A DNA stretch of 64,000 bases from Camillea tinctor (Eukaryota; Ascomycota; Sordariomycetes; Xylariales; Xylariaceae): NCBI GenBank assembly GCA_022578605.1, contig MU394060.1:1-64000 (forward strand). The letters are read 5' to 3'. Under the pieces are notes generated by a model. It was not told where the DNA came from. It did not search any database and saw only the letters and a list, made by a program, of their open reading frames with translations. The translations under genes and the position numbers were made by a program. Numbering within the stretch: position 1 is the first letter of the stretch; the number at the start of each line of letters is the position of its first letter. Shown here one piece after another: positions 1 to 12,100 of the stretch.

Positions 1-480
1 CCCATCACGTGAGACACCAGATACAGCATATAACAACGATACAGCATACATTAGGCTTGCCCGAATTATATGCTGTAACAGGGGTAACCACTGTAATATA
101 TCTTATAAAAGCTCATATATCCCTACTTTACCTATATATAGAGAAGGCTGGAAAGCTTTATGCGTACGTAGGATCGTCCGACAATCCACTCTACAGTCCC
201 ACAATTCCGAGATCGTGATCCATTCCAGATGATCCCATTCTATACCCTTATCTACCGAGTTGTGCGAATTTTGCTATTGTCCAACCAGCTTTAAGATACC
301 GTACTTTTTTATTCGTTTTTGTTCAATTTTTGGTGTTCTTACTGCTCACGGTTCGAAACCTTGACGGTCAAGTTTCCGGAGGACGGACGGTGAGCGGCAA
401 ACCGCGATATCAGCCTCCAACAACTTCGATTCAAATATCCTAACCCCGTGGCACATTTATTACTCTCATCTTCAGTCACA
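1..480. other. intergenic region, upstream of purine permease
   Basis: No gene is supported here. The short open frame near the left edge has no coding character. The last 250 bp should hold the permease promoter and 5' leader, including one GATA-type site (annotated separately) and a CGG-N4-CCG inverted triplet at 395-404 of the kind bound by Zn2Cys6 regulators. The spacing is not the N6 reported for UaY, so I do not assign it. Confidence 0.5.
248..253 (-). promoter_or_regulatory. putative GATA (AreA-type) site
   Basis: TTATCT on the plus strand reads AGATAA on the minus strand and fits the HGATAR consensus of fungal nitrogen GATA factors. It lies about 230 bp upstream of the permease ATG. 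Purine permeases of this family are known to be under AreA-type nitrogen control, so the site is plausible, but a six-base match is weak evidence. Confidence 0.25.
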
Positions 481-2573
481 ATGGACGAAGATCAGGGCCC
501 GTCCCATATCGCGCCACATATAGCTCCGAAGAAGACCGTGAGCGACCGGTTGCGCAGCGCAAGGAGAACGTTATTTACTAAAGATGGACTCTTCGGTGAT
601 TACGACTACGGGTTTCTCTTCCGGCCCAACCTTCCGTTCCTCAGGAAGAGCCAACAGGCGTCTCCCTTCTTCGGGCTCAACGATAAGATGCCCGTCGTCT
701 TAGCGCTGCTACTAGGTCTCCAGCACGCACTGGCCATGCTTGCGGGCATCATCACGCCCCCGATCCTTATGTCCGGGGCCTCAGGGGTCAACCTCGACGC
801 TGAGCTGCAGCAGTACCTGGTCTCAACGGCACTGATCGTCTCGGGAATCCTGTCCATGATACAGATTACGAGATTCCATATTTACAAGACCCCGTGAGTA
901 GAGCACATACGATTCCGATTTCTCCACGTCTCCTAGGCCCGCCGACTTAATTAGGAGGCCTTAAGATCCCGTCTATTATTGATGGATAAATGACTAACGA
1001 CTGGGTATAGGTATTATCTCGGAACTGGGTTGATCTCTGTAGTCGGAATCTCCTTTTCCATCATTCCTGTAGCGGAGGGCGCATTTGCCCAGATGTACGC
1101 CAATGGATATTGTCCCACGGCCGCGGATGGCACGAAGCTGCCTTGCCCAGATGCTTATGGAGCCTTACTGGGCACATCAGCCGTTTGCGCCCTAATCGAA
1201 GTTCTCATCGCCTTTATGCCTCCCAAGATCATGTTGAGGATATTCCCTCCCATTGTAACAGGGCCAACGGTCATGGTGAGCTAATACCCCCTATCCCCCT
1301 TCCCCTCTGAGCATTATGGGGTCAAAATGAAATACTAACTCATAGAAAGCTTATTGGCATTAGCTTAATTGAAACGGGTTTCAAGAACTGGGCTGGAGGT
1401 TCTGGACCGTGTGCTGACGCCGACCATACTGCCTACTTCAACGCGTGCCCCAATATTGACGCGCCCCACGCCCTGCCATGGGGTTCGCCAGAGTATCTTG
1501 GTAAGCCGAGGATCGTGAAAACGCGTATACCATAGTTCATGATTAACATGTTCATTGCAGGCCTTGGGTTCTCGGTGTTTCTCGCCATCATCCTCTGTGA
1601 GCGATTCGGTTCGCCGATCATGAAGTCGACCAGCGTGATCATTGGTCTCCTTGTCGGGTGCATCATCGCCGCGGCCACCGGATACTTCGACCGCAGCGGA
1701 ATCGACGCTGCTCCGGCTGCATCCTTCATCTGGGTCCACACTTTTAAGCTCAGCGTCTATGGGCCGCTTGTGCTTCCCATTCTGGCTGTGTTTATCATCT
1801 GCGCCTGCGAGGCCATCGGTGATGTGACCGCCACGTGTGATGTCTCCCGTCTGGAAGTTGATGGCAAGGCCTATGAATCTCGCATTCAGGGAGGTGTGTT
1901 GGCAGATGGTTTGAATGGAGTTCTTGCTGCCTTGATGACAATTTCGCCTATGAGTACATTTGCTCAAAATAACGGCGTCATTGCTCTCACTCGCTGCGCC
2001 AACCGAACCGCTGGATACTGTTGCTGGTTAGTATTATTACTTAAAGTACGGCTTAGCTACTATTGACTGACAATCGTTTACAGCTTTTTTCTGATTATCA
2101 TGGGGATATTCGCAAAGTTTGCTGCTGCACTTGTGGCCATCCCCTCCGCCGTCCTCGGCGGAATGACTACTTTCCTATTCTGTGCCGTCGCGGTATCTGG
2201 TATTGCTATCATAACAAGGGGCGTCCCATTTAACCGCCGATCTCGCTTCATCTTGACGGCCGGATTGTCTATAGGATATGGAGCCACTCTCGTGCCCACC
2301 TACTTCTCCAACGTCTTTAGCTATAGTGGCGACAACAGAAACCTCCAGGGGTTCCTTGACGCCATTGTTCTGGTCATGGAGACGGGGTTTGCCGTCACCG
2401 CTTTCGTCTCTATGATACTCAATCTCACACTTCCAGAGGAGATTGAAGAAACTGACGAGAAGCTCGTCGCCACTGATTCGCCTGTAGCTAAAAAGGATGA
2501 TTCGATAAATACACATAGTCATGATGGAGATGCGGTCGCGACAATAAACGCTGAAGCCAAGCGTGATAATTGA
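481..2573 (+). CDS. uapA: uric acid/xanthine permease, UapA/UapC type (NAT family)
   Basis: This is a plasma-membrane H+ symporter of the nucleobase-ascorbate transporter family, expected to import urate and xanthine as nitrogen sources. Predicted exons are 481-893, 1011-1275, 1350-1500, 1561-2026 and 2084-2573, giving 594 residues; UapA is about 574. The N-terminal stretch GDYDYGFLFRP, the LQH element in the first membrane segment and the NAT signature QNNGVIALTR are all present. Residues matching UapA Glu356, Asp388, Gln408 and Asn409 fall at 360, 392, 412 and 413, a constant offset of four, which supports the splicing and a urate/xanthine specificity. The ATG at 481 fits the family N-terminus; the frame stays open to a GTG at 448, but no ATG lies there. 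UapA versus UapC cannot be decided by reading alone. The gene is tail to tail with the catalase gene. Confidence 0.93.
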
Positions 2574-3434
2574 GGTGGCCCTGGTTAAGAAAAAAAAGGT
2601 GTCATGAGATATGAGAGGATATTAATTTTTGTTATATATAGTACCTAGATACTGAAAATCCCCTTGAGACGTTGTGACCAAGTTCTTCGCGGCGCAGGAA
2701 AGCATTGTAGTTCATGTCGTAAAATAAGAACGAACATTGAGCATAGAACGTGCGAAGGCTCCGTTATTGTATTGCTTTCATAAAATATCTCTCATGATAT
2801 GCATGTCCGCTAGTATCTACAAGCAATTGAGAAACTCTAATTACTAAGGGACAATAAGAGCCAACAGGTCTAGATCGTAGCAGAAGACCGACGTTTACTT
2901 ACAATTTCTTACCCGTCCTACCACTTCATTACATATATAAACTGCCATAACTCGCCCCGTGATACCAAAACTTTGGCAATCTAACTTGAACTGACTTAAT
3001 TCCTCTTACTATCGATCTCCGACGTACTTATTCCGATCCTAACGAGTTATTCCGCACAAGTCGAAGGGAAGGAAAGCATCATAATGCGTTGCAAATCTAT
3101 TAATTAGGGTTTTACGATGCTTGGTCAACAATTTGGCTTATCCCCTGATATACATTTTGAGGGTAATTTATAAAATGCCCATTTCTCATGAACGTTATGA
3201 AGTAATTGATGATGACATTACATCAATAATAGCGCGACTAGAGAAAACTCATTGTCTGGTGATAGATAAGCTACACGTATTGGTAGGGTTGAAAACATTT
3301 GAAGAGTAATTCGAATATTTCAAGTCATTTCACATTTGTCTATGTACAAATTTCATTAGACTAGGTTGGTACAAAATTAGATATCCGTGTTCTAAATGCC
3401 ATACAAAACCCAAGTACAGTGAGGAACCACTTCG
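2574..3434. other. convergent intergenic region
   Basis: AT-rich spacer between the converging 3' ends of the purine permease and catalase genes. It should hold both 3' UTRs and polyadenylation sites; an A-rich run lies just after the permease stop near 2590. No coding or repeat structure was recognised. Confidence 0.5.
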
Positions 3435-5283
3435 TTAGTTTCTATTTGTTCCATTGACCACAATCCCGTCGTGAGTCCCCTTAGATGGCGCGCCGTTATT
3501 CTGTGTGAGGCTCTTCCCCTCAGGTGGGTTAATCCCATTAGCATATCTTAACGTAGTATCCTTGGTCATGCCATTATGAGTTCCGTTAAAGCTCAGGTTC
3601 GAAATGCCGTCATATCCCTTGATACCGGTAGCTTTCTCCAGACGGGCGGCGATGTCATTATCTACCTCCCTGAAGATCGCGATTTGCCTCTTTAAGATCT
3701 CCGGCTCTTTGCAGGCGGCCATCTTGCCAGACACGTTTTCTATGAATCTCTCACGAGCAGGTTCATCGAATACCTTTTGCCAGAGTGCTCTGGGAGCGTT
3801 GAAATCCTCCGGTCGAATTTCCGAGAGGAAAGTGATAGCCTGACCAATGAAATGCGCATGTGTCTTGTCGAGATCAATGGACCGAGATCTGAATTGAATA
3901 GGGTCTATCGAGCTTAGATAATTTGGTCGGGAGCCCTGGTTATAGAATGACATAGCTCCATCCCTCTGGAAATTTCCGAATTTGTAGCCCGTCCGGGGCG
4001 CATTGACGGGAAGCTGCTGGTAGTTAACGCCGACGCGATGACGATGAGCATCTGGATATGAAAACAGCCGGGATTGGAGGACGGGATCAGCTGATGGCTC
4101 GATACCAGGGGGCAAATGAGCCGGGTTGAATGCAGCTTGTTCAACCTCGGCGAAGTAGTTGATCGCGTTCTCGTTCAGGGTGAACTCGCCAACCTTCCGT
4201 AGAGGGAATTGACTGTGAGGCCAGACGTGCGTGAGGTCAAAAACATTAATTTTCTGCGTTTCCCACAGTTCCTCTGCTTGCTTAGGTGTCATAGTCTGTA
4301 TCTCAACGCTCCATTTAGGGTAATCTCCGCGTTGAATAGCTTCATATAGGTCTTTCTGGGAGTAGTCGGGAGACTTGTCCGCAGAATCAGATTGAGTGAT
4401 GTAACCGGTACCTTGCATAGACTTGAAATGGAACTGGCAGTAAACCCAATCGCCCTGCTTGTTAACGAGCTTGAAAGAGTGACCAGAGTAGCCATGCATG
4501 AAACGATAACCATCCGGAATACCTCGGTCTCCAAAAAGGACCATAACTTGGTGAACTGTAATCAACCATCATCAGTACGAGTGCAAGGTAGACATAAGGA
4601 ATAGAGACTAGAGAAAACGTACTGGACTCTGGGTTCTGGGACAGGTAATCCCAGAACATAGTGGAATCGTCCGCATGAGTCAAATGTGTCGCCGGGTCTC
4701 TCTTCTGCGTGTGGATAAAGTGAGGGAATTTGGCTGGGTCCCGAAGGAAAAAGACGGGCGTATTATTCCATACAGCATCCCACACACCCTCCTCAGTCCG
4801 GAATTTGACAGAAAATCCCCGAGGGTCTCGAGCACAGTCATGGGATCCAGACTCTCCACCGACGGTAGAGAAGCGAGCAGTTACGGGGCACTTTTTCCCC
4901 TTTGCCGAGAAGAGGTCGGCACAACAAAGGTCGGGAATGGGATCTGTGCACTCGAAGAAACCATGGGCTCCGCTCCCCTTGGCATGCACAACTCGCTCGG
5001 GAATACGCTCGCGGTCGAAGTGGGACAGAAGGTCAATGAGGTGAAAGTCCTGAAGTAGCAGCGGCCCGTTTTCTCCTGCTCGCTGAGTTTCGTAGGGGTG
5101 AGGCATAGGGGCTCCATTACTATGCAGTGCGTAAGTGGGATTGGACGATACTATGAATCGTACTGACATAACCTACCTCGTAGTATACAAAGACTCCTTA
5201 GAGGACGCTTGTCGATCACGTTCATATGAGGTGAACTGGTCAGCTACGTGACCAGCAAACGAACAATCTGTCGTCGGTGCCAT
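3435..5283 (-). CDS. monofunctional haem catalase
   Basis: Breaks down hydrogen peroxide to water and oxygen. Predicted exons on the minus strand are 5283-5177, 5119-4623 and 4555-3435, giving 574 residues. The start at 5283 opens a 107-nt exon encoding [11 protein letters not shown]. Its splice into AGT AAT GGA gives the family-typical [16 protein letters not shown], so the ATG at 5169 is intronic. Catalytic His81 lies in RVVHAKG, Asn154 in WNNTPVFF and the haem-ligand Tyr368 in [11 protein letters not shown]. The C-terminus runs beyond the core with an Asn/Gly-rich tail ending TNRN, so it lacks the SKL-like peroxisomal signal of some fungal catalases; a cytosolic location is inferred. It faces the purine permease tail to tail; urate oxidation makes peroxide, so a link is possible but unproven. 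Confidence 0.95.
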
Positions 5284-8097
5284 ATTTCGATTTCCAATGT
5301 TGTTCTCCTCTGACTTGATTAAGTTGGATGGACTTGGATGTGATACAATCGCGTCTTTTTTAATACGGTAGGATGACCAGGTGCATTACAGGTTGTAGAT
5401 AGTTTTGTTGTCAAGTAATAGTTACAGTTTCCATTGTCATGTTTGATGGAAACCCCATCTTATTTTATTATGTCCAACTCCCATACCTACACCTAGTTGC
5501 CACTTGCTATACCTAACGATTGATATGCTTGTCATCATCGACAATTGGGCGTTAGGGTGTCACATAATTTGTAAAACATGTGTTTCTACTGGATGAAAGG
5601 AAAGATCTCGATCACGGAGTGGTGACAATGACGCTTTCTTGGGAATATTTACTGTCCATATCGAGTAAGGGGATTTCCAATAAAGGAGAGATTTAACTCG
5701 ATCTGGTTTGGATTCGAAAGCTCACATAGTAATTCGCGATTTGCATTACTCTAATTGTAGATAAGTAAGTGGATATTATTGGTATTGTGCCTGAGTTAGG
5801 GGCATTCTCAGTGGAGAATGGAAGGGAGAAAGACCTGATGTGGTGATTCATGTCAAGAAGAAAAATGAAGAATCGATGATGTCGTTTAGGAGAACTTAGG
5901 AGGAACTAAATTTAGCTAATCTCTAGCTTACCTAAGGCTTTTGAATCGATGCGTACTACACTAAATGCATAAGCAAGGATAACCCGTTAAACCCGCTTAT
6001 TATAGTACACTAGGTACCTAGATAGGTAGACTGGTAGATACGCATTCTGTTTCAGTTTATTCTTGTAAAGAAGGGGGGAGAACCCCAAGCAGCCAAGTCA
6101 CATGAGAGACTTTCAAGGTTGTGAGACATTACTCCGCATTTTCTAGTCTAGAACAAAAATGGAGTCCCTACGAATCACGAATCACCGTGCAGACCGTGAC
6201 AAGTTTCTTTCCCCCACAAACGAAACGTACCCAAGAAAGTGGTCCGTACTACAGTTACTAGGTAGGTAGTGATAGGTTACACTACAGAAGACCCTATTTC
6301 GAAGAGTGCTCATTGGTAGAGTGGATCCTGCCTGTCATCCTACTCCCCGCATAACCCCAATGACGATCCTCCCCAGGTCCAGGCCCCTGGACCTAAACTT
6401 ACCCAAGCTTACCCAAACAGTTTTTACCGTAGGATTCGTTCCGGGGGGTATCTCCTGATTTTTGTTGTTTTCATCTTCTTTCGTGAGACGAACCAACAGC
6501 ACAACTCTCGGGTTAGAAATTGCGCAACTTACTCCATCCGTGCCCCCCGGGCCGTGCTCGAGGTGCAAGATAGCCGAGGATATGTAGACAGCTATACTAA
6601 CTACTTTGTTTGGGCCAGTTACACACGGACCCCTCTTCAAGTCTTGGAAGTATTTAAAACCAAGCCTCTCTGACCGCCGCGTCTTGTCATTTTATTGTTG
6701 TATGGGGACATGGTGAGAAATAATCCATCTCGAGTTATCCGGGGTTTTAGTTAACCTAGAGCGGAGGACGAGGATGAGGATGAGGACGAGAACTTACACT
6801 ATATTCAACCATACCAAAAACTATATATATAACCTACATACACCAGAAAGGCCAATCAAACAACGTCTCTTCCTGCGACAACACCATATTATCGATATGA
6901 CCTATGACCTTAGATGATCTAAATTGGAATTTACGGATTGGCAATTGCTTGTTCTTCGGGAGACACGCTTGCAGCCGTTGCCCAGCCTCTTGGCCAAGAA
7001 AATCCGTCGACTCGATTTTATCGTGATACGGACACCAAGACAAATCCACACGTCTCACCTCGACCGGAAGATATCGTGGAGGAGACCATTCTGGCCAACT
7101 TCAAATCCCTCACCAAGGATAAGGATGACAAGCTATCGTCATTGCCAAATTCCCTGGCATGATGCTTGCGAAAAGTCCCGATAACGCTAATGCTCGTGAC
7201 TGATCCTAACCCGAGTGGTGCCATGGGGGCGACCACATATCTGGGGCCTTGACCTCGTTTCGCTCCTAGAGAATCCTCCGGCACTGGAGAAGCAGCATTA
7301 TCATTGTGGTTGACTATCGGAATCTCACCCGCTCCCCCTTACCGAACCCGCTAGGGGTTGTCTATTTTCCGGGCCACCTATCGTGCTTCCAACGAGATCT
7401 GCACCGCTGGGTAGCCTACTTAACCGATATGTTCGTCTGCGATATTGTCACCTCTCATCAGCCCATAAGTAGGCTGTAGGTAACTCTATACGCACATAGT
7501 GGCCCTCGTATTGTCCTGGTTGTCGCGTGAATCTCTGGAAACTTTTAGCATCTTAAAATTCATTCGAAACTCCTTTCAGCCGATGACGAAAATATGCACC
7601 CACGACTAACAAGAAAACACCCTAACGGCAAACACGATGGATATGGCATCTGACCCGAAGATACCATCAACGTAAACCAACATGCTTCTCCAAACCCCCG
7701 CAGAACTCCCCACCTGGGGATAGTCGGACCTTTCGTCGAAGTGGGCAGCATACCTGGTGGTAGTGCTCTTGGCCAAGCTTGGCCTGCCTTGGCTTCCCAA
7801 TGGCGAGCATTTCAGCCTCCTTGGCAGGTCTAGACGCTGCATCATACGGAGGAAGGGTCCTATAGCCCATGTGGCTGCTCACGAGCCAGGTTATATGCAC
7901 TTGTCTGAACAGAAGTCATTCTACGAGGTCGGTTGGAAGGACCTTGCCTCTCGCGAGGTATAAGAGCCTGGCATGGCACGAGGTGGGAGCAACGGGAGGA
8001 CCAGTTGCATCTTTCCCGGAGAGTTACTTCATATCTTCGGTTTCCTGTCAAGATCAACGAGGCCGCTTGTTATATCGTTTTTGATTTTTATCCAAAC
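5284..8097. other. intergenic region between catalase and carboxylate transporter genes
   Basis: About 2.8 kb holding the catalase promoter on the left and the transporter promoter on the right. GC content rises from about 6900 onward. A 74-codon open frame at 6938-7162 looks faintly protein-like, and coding-like phrases continue in other frames to about 7450, but I could not match them to a family. No intact gene is supported. A GAGGAC/GAGGATGAG simple repeat lies near 6760-6790. Confidence 0.45.
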
Positions 8098-9764
8098 ATG
8101 GCCACGAACAACGAGCGGGCTGACCCTATAGCCCAGGGCACCTTTGCCACTGCAAAGCAGTCCTTTGGTGACCTCTTCAAATGGAAGCAGAGAGTGGTCG
8201 TCACCAATGAGCTCGGCGAGTCTCACGCAGAATGGCAGTCTCCCGAGAAGTTCAAAAACCCCATCTCCATACTTATGCTCCTAAGCGCAAAGAATTGGAT
8301 CTACTTCTTTGTGGGTTTCTTCGCTTGGACGGCTGATGCCTTCGACTTCCATGCCCTCTCCATCCAGACCGTGAAGCTTGCCAGCTACTATCACACAACT
8401 AAGACCGAAATCACTACCGCCATCACCCTGACGCTGTTGCTTCGTTCTGTCGGTGCTGCTGTCTTCGGTCTTCTTGGTGACCGGTATGGGCGAAAATGGC
8501 CCATGGTTGGTAACATGATTATTCTCGGTAAGCCAACATAAGCCCTAATGCTAGTTGTGATACGGCGGCTAACTCTTTTCCAGGACTCTTGCAGATTGCA
8601 ACAATCTACGCCCAGACTTTCCAACAGTTCCTGGCTGTAAGATCCCTCTTCGGTCTCTTCATGGGTGGCGTATACGGAAATGCCATCTCCATGGCGTTGG
8701 AGAACTGCCCGTAAGCTTTACCACTCTTGTTGCTAACCTTCTGTCCACTAACTGTTATAACTAGTACCGATGCGAGAGGTTTAATGAGCGGTGTCCTCCA
8801 GCAAGGATACTCTTTCGGATACGTGTTAGCAGCTTGCGCCAACCTTGGTGTTGGTGGAGAGGTTGAGACTTGGAAGACTGTGTTCTGGATTGCCGCGGGG
8901 CTCTCCATCGCCGCAGGTCTTCTCCGTTGCCTCTTCCCTGAGTCTAAGCAATTCCGGGAGGCTAAGGCAGAAGGTCATCACATTTCAGCAGGCGACTTCT
9001 GGGAAGAGACCAAGACCATGCTTGCTAAAGAGTGGCACATGTGCGTCTACTGTATTATCCTGATGACTTGGTTCAACTATTACTCGCACACCAGCCAGGA
9101 CAGCTACACTACTTTCATGATCGAATCTAAGGGGCTCGCCAACAATGGAGCCACTCGCGCTAGCATTCTCATGAAGACTGGTGCTTGTGTCGGTGGCACC
9201 ATTGTCGGATACCTGTCTCAGTTCATTGGTCGACGACGAGCCATTGTCGGAGCTGCTCTGATCAGTTGCTGTCTCATCCCAGCTTGGATCCTCCCCAACA
9301 CCGAGGCTGGTCTATCCGCCTCTGGATTCATGATGCAGTTCTTCGTCCAGGGTGCCTGGGGCGTCATTCCCATCCACTTGACTGAACTCTCTCCCGAGGC
9401 ATTCCGCTCCAGTTTCACCGGTATTACCTACCAGCTTGGTAACATGATCTCGTCGCCTTCAGCACAGATCGTAAACGCCATTGCTGAATCCAACTTCATC
9501 CGTAACCAGAGCGGCGAGCTCGTCGAAGCCTACGGGCCCACTATGGGTATCGCTACTGCTATCATTGCCCTCGGAATTGCCGTCACCACTGCCCTCGGGC
9601 CAGAGAAGCGTGGTCGCTCGCTCGAAGCGGCCGGACCGGCCGGCGCCAATGTCCACCACCACGATGTGGAGAAAGGCCTCGATGCCGGCTCTATCGCCGA
9701 GTCGAAGCGAATGTCTATGGCGCAGGTTGAAGACTCCCATGCTGAGCGTAAGGCTGAGTCTTGA
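8098..9764 (+). CDS. JEN1-like monocarboxylate:H+ symporter (MFS)
   Basis: Plasma-membrane transporter of the major facilitator superfamily, expected to take up lactate, pyruvate, acetate or related monocarboxylates. Predicted exons are 8098-8527, 8584-8710 and 8765-9764, giving 518 residues. The JEN family signature N-x-x-S/T-H-x-S/T-Q-D-x-x-x-T is present exactly as NYYSHTSQDSYTT from residue 290. FVGFFAWTADAFDFH in the first membrane segment and the MFS loop GDRYGRKWP also fit. The ATG at 8098 (MATNNERADP) gives a usual hydrophilic N-terminus; the same frame stays open further upstream, but that part has no coding character. The last 60 residues are a charged cytosolic tail. Both introns are 54-56 bp, and the second contains CTAAC. 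Exact substrate cannot be read from sequence. Confidence 0.9.
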
Positions 9765-10182
9765 AATAATGCGCTTGCTTACGGGGTTAAACGGAAACAG
9801 TCAATAGCATGAAAGCTAGCCGCTTCCAATGTCGCTACATGAGGTCACGATATATCAATTTGTTACTGCGTTTGTGTGTATGTGTGTGTGTATGATATTT
9901 TAGATATAAATCTTGTGTGGTTTTGGACGAGGCAGTAGTGGTATCTTGTACGGCATGTTCGCTGTCAAAACAGCAAGTACATGTAAACGAATACTAGGAC
10001 GTATTTTCCAAAATCATGGAGTGAACAGATGGAATGGTACGGATAAAGTTACGATGCTAACTAGCATCAATGGTATACACAGAGTTACAAACTTTAGATA
10101 CGCAGAGAAAATACACAGGCACGGGAAGAGCGCAAATTATGACACGGAAATATTTTGGACGTCTAATCTGGTTAAGTGAGGC

Positions 10183-10186
<4 letters not shown>

Positions 10187-10220
<34 letters not shown>
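10187..10220. repeat. poly-T tract (34 bases)
   Basis: Uninterrupted run of T following GCGAAA. It could be the poly-A tail of an inserted reverse-transcribed copy on the minus strand, or a simple homopolymer. No retroelement body was recognised next to it. Exact length is unreliable in assemblies. Confidence 0.8.
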
Positions 10221-10655
10221 CATGCGTGACTGATTCGAGAAACATGAGATGCGATCTCGATCATCTAGAAAATCTCACGAGCTTCCACAACGTGCTTTCT
10301 TCCCTAGCTGGCTACCCGGGTCGAATCAGCGGCGTTAGTTAGCTAACGCTACCTAGACCCTTGACATTGACTCCCCAGTTCAGCTCAGCTCATGATTGTA
10401 ACGTGAATGTGCCACATGTTCTTCTTCTGACGTAGCGGTGACGATGGCGTGGCATTACTTAATTAACTTGACGCCAGAGAGTTACCCAGTCGTTCAATTC
10501 CCTCCGCGATCCTCATTCCCCAGCTCATCCTTCCCCAGAAAAAATCACGTTGTGTCTCAGTTGCTACGAAGGAGAGCAAACAATCGCGGAATTTAGCTAA
10601 TAAATACATAAAAGATACTATCCCCCTGGTAACTTATATACAAGGGGGTTGGGCT

Positions 10656-10675
10656 AGGGTTAGGTTTAGGGTTAG
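10656..10675 (+). repeat. short interstitial telomere-like repeat
   Basis: Three imperfect units of the fungal telomere word TTAGGG occur head to tail. With so few units this is more likely a telobox-type protein-binding site or chance than a healed chromosome end. Confidence 0.5.
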
Positions 10676-12100
10676 ATATTGAGATCTTCGTTTGGGAGGA
10701 TTCTTTTTGTCTGGGGTTTGATGTGTCGGATCGGTCCCGGGTCCGGGGAAAAGGCAAGGAGAGGGGAGAGGCTATACGTAAGCGGTTTTGATTGTCTATA
10801 TTTATTACAGCCCGATAAATATAATCTAAAAGACTAAGATGCTAGTAATGAGTTGGACAGAGTAGGCAGATAGGCATTTGGAATTGTTCTTATTCTCCAT
10901 TCACGATACACCCAGACCTCCCCTTGTCCCCTTCCACCTTAGGCAATTTCTTCCGAGATAACGACTCGCCTCCCGCTATTACCTACCGCCATCCTACTCC
11001 CCCGCCCCTTAAAAAAGCAATACCAAGCAAAGAATCAAAATGCACGTCATATCTAAGCCTATCATCACATCGTACCTGTCCTAACCAATGTACGGTATGC
11101 TATCCGTGCGGCATGATGAGGCGTTCTTGGTGATTCGAGAATAAAAACGTTCCCGTCGCCCGTCAGCACTACGGAAAACACCGGTAACGCTTTTGGAGAA
11201 ACCCTGCTTCTTCTATACCTTTGGTCCTTCGTAGATGAGAGGGGAAGATGGGGTGTTGAGGGGGACTCCAAAGGACTTTACGGAGTATACATTACTTGTT
11301 TTCCTCCATTGTTAAGGTAAAGTACCTGGGTAGGTACGTTAAGTTTTGCTCACGAGGAGGGAGATGATGGCATGGAGTATCCGTCATCATGTAGGTATAT
11401 TTGTCTGTCTTTGGGTAATAGTGATGTGTATACCCTCATGGCGTAGGTAATATCTATTCTCTCACTACCCCAATCCTTCATCAACCCAACCCCAATCTAC
11501 ATCGGTATCGAAAAGGGGAGTGGATACCAAAATGTGCTTATTGAGGAAGAGGTCCCGTAGGGGGGAAGGAGGGTCCAATATGCACTTATCAAATACTTGT
11601 AATGGAATGTCATAAAACATTATACTTCACATAACTAAGAGATAGCTTATACCCAAACGCAAGTGAAGTGTGTCTAGAGCTGGTTCTGATAGTTATCAGG
11701 GGCTCAACGGACCATCCTCCCGTTTCTCTTCTCTCTTCATCTGGTGTATTTCTCATCCTACAGACATACTTAATAAACCGATAAACTAGCTCTTTAATAC
11801 CGAGTCATAGGAAGAAAATGAGTACCTATAGCATGTGAGCAAGTGAACAAATAGAGAAGTTGGAGGCCAATAAACAGACGATAAAAAATGACATTGACCA
11901 TACATACTCCGACTACCTCGATCTCCATCTCCTCTAGATACAGCTATCTACGAACGGGGAATATGATACAAAGAAAAACATAGGTTATATAGATATCGTG
12001 ACATTTTCAAAACCCCTCGCTCTCCTTTAAAACCGATTGACCAACAACCCCATACCTTCCCTCACCCCCTTTCTTAGAAAAAGAACAGTCACCCCACTTA

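Larger units (their letters stand above)
9765..12100. other. intergenic region
   Basis: About 2.3 kb between the transporter and the converging large minus-strand gene. It holds a GT-rich microsatellite near 9870-9892, a 34-base poly-T tract and a short telomere-like stretch (both annotated separately). No coding region was recognised; the short frames at 10924-11133 and 11065-11271 overlap on opposite strands and look random. Confidence 0.45.

Noticed and set aside
340..375. GGTTCGAAACC, resembling a tRNA T-arm
   Set aside because: No anticodon arm or acceptor stem could be formed around it. No tRNA gene was recognised anywhere in the window.
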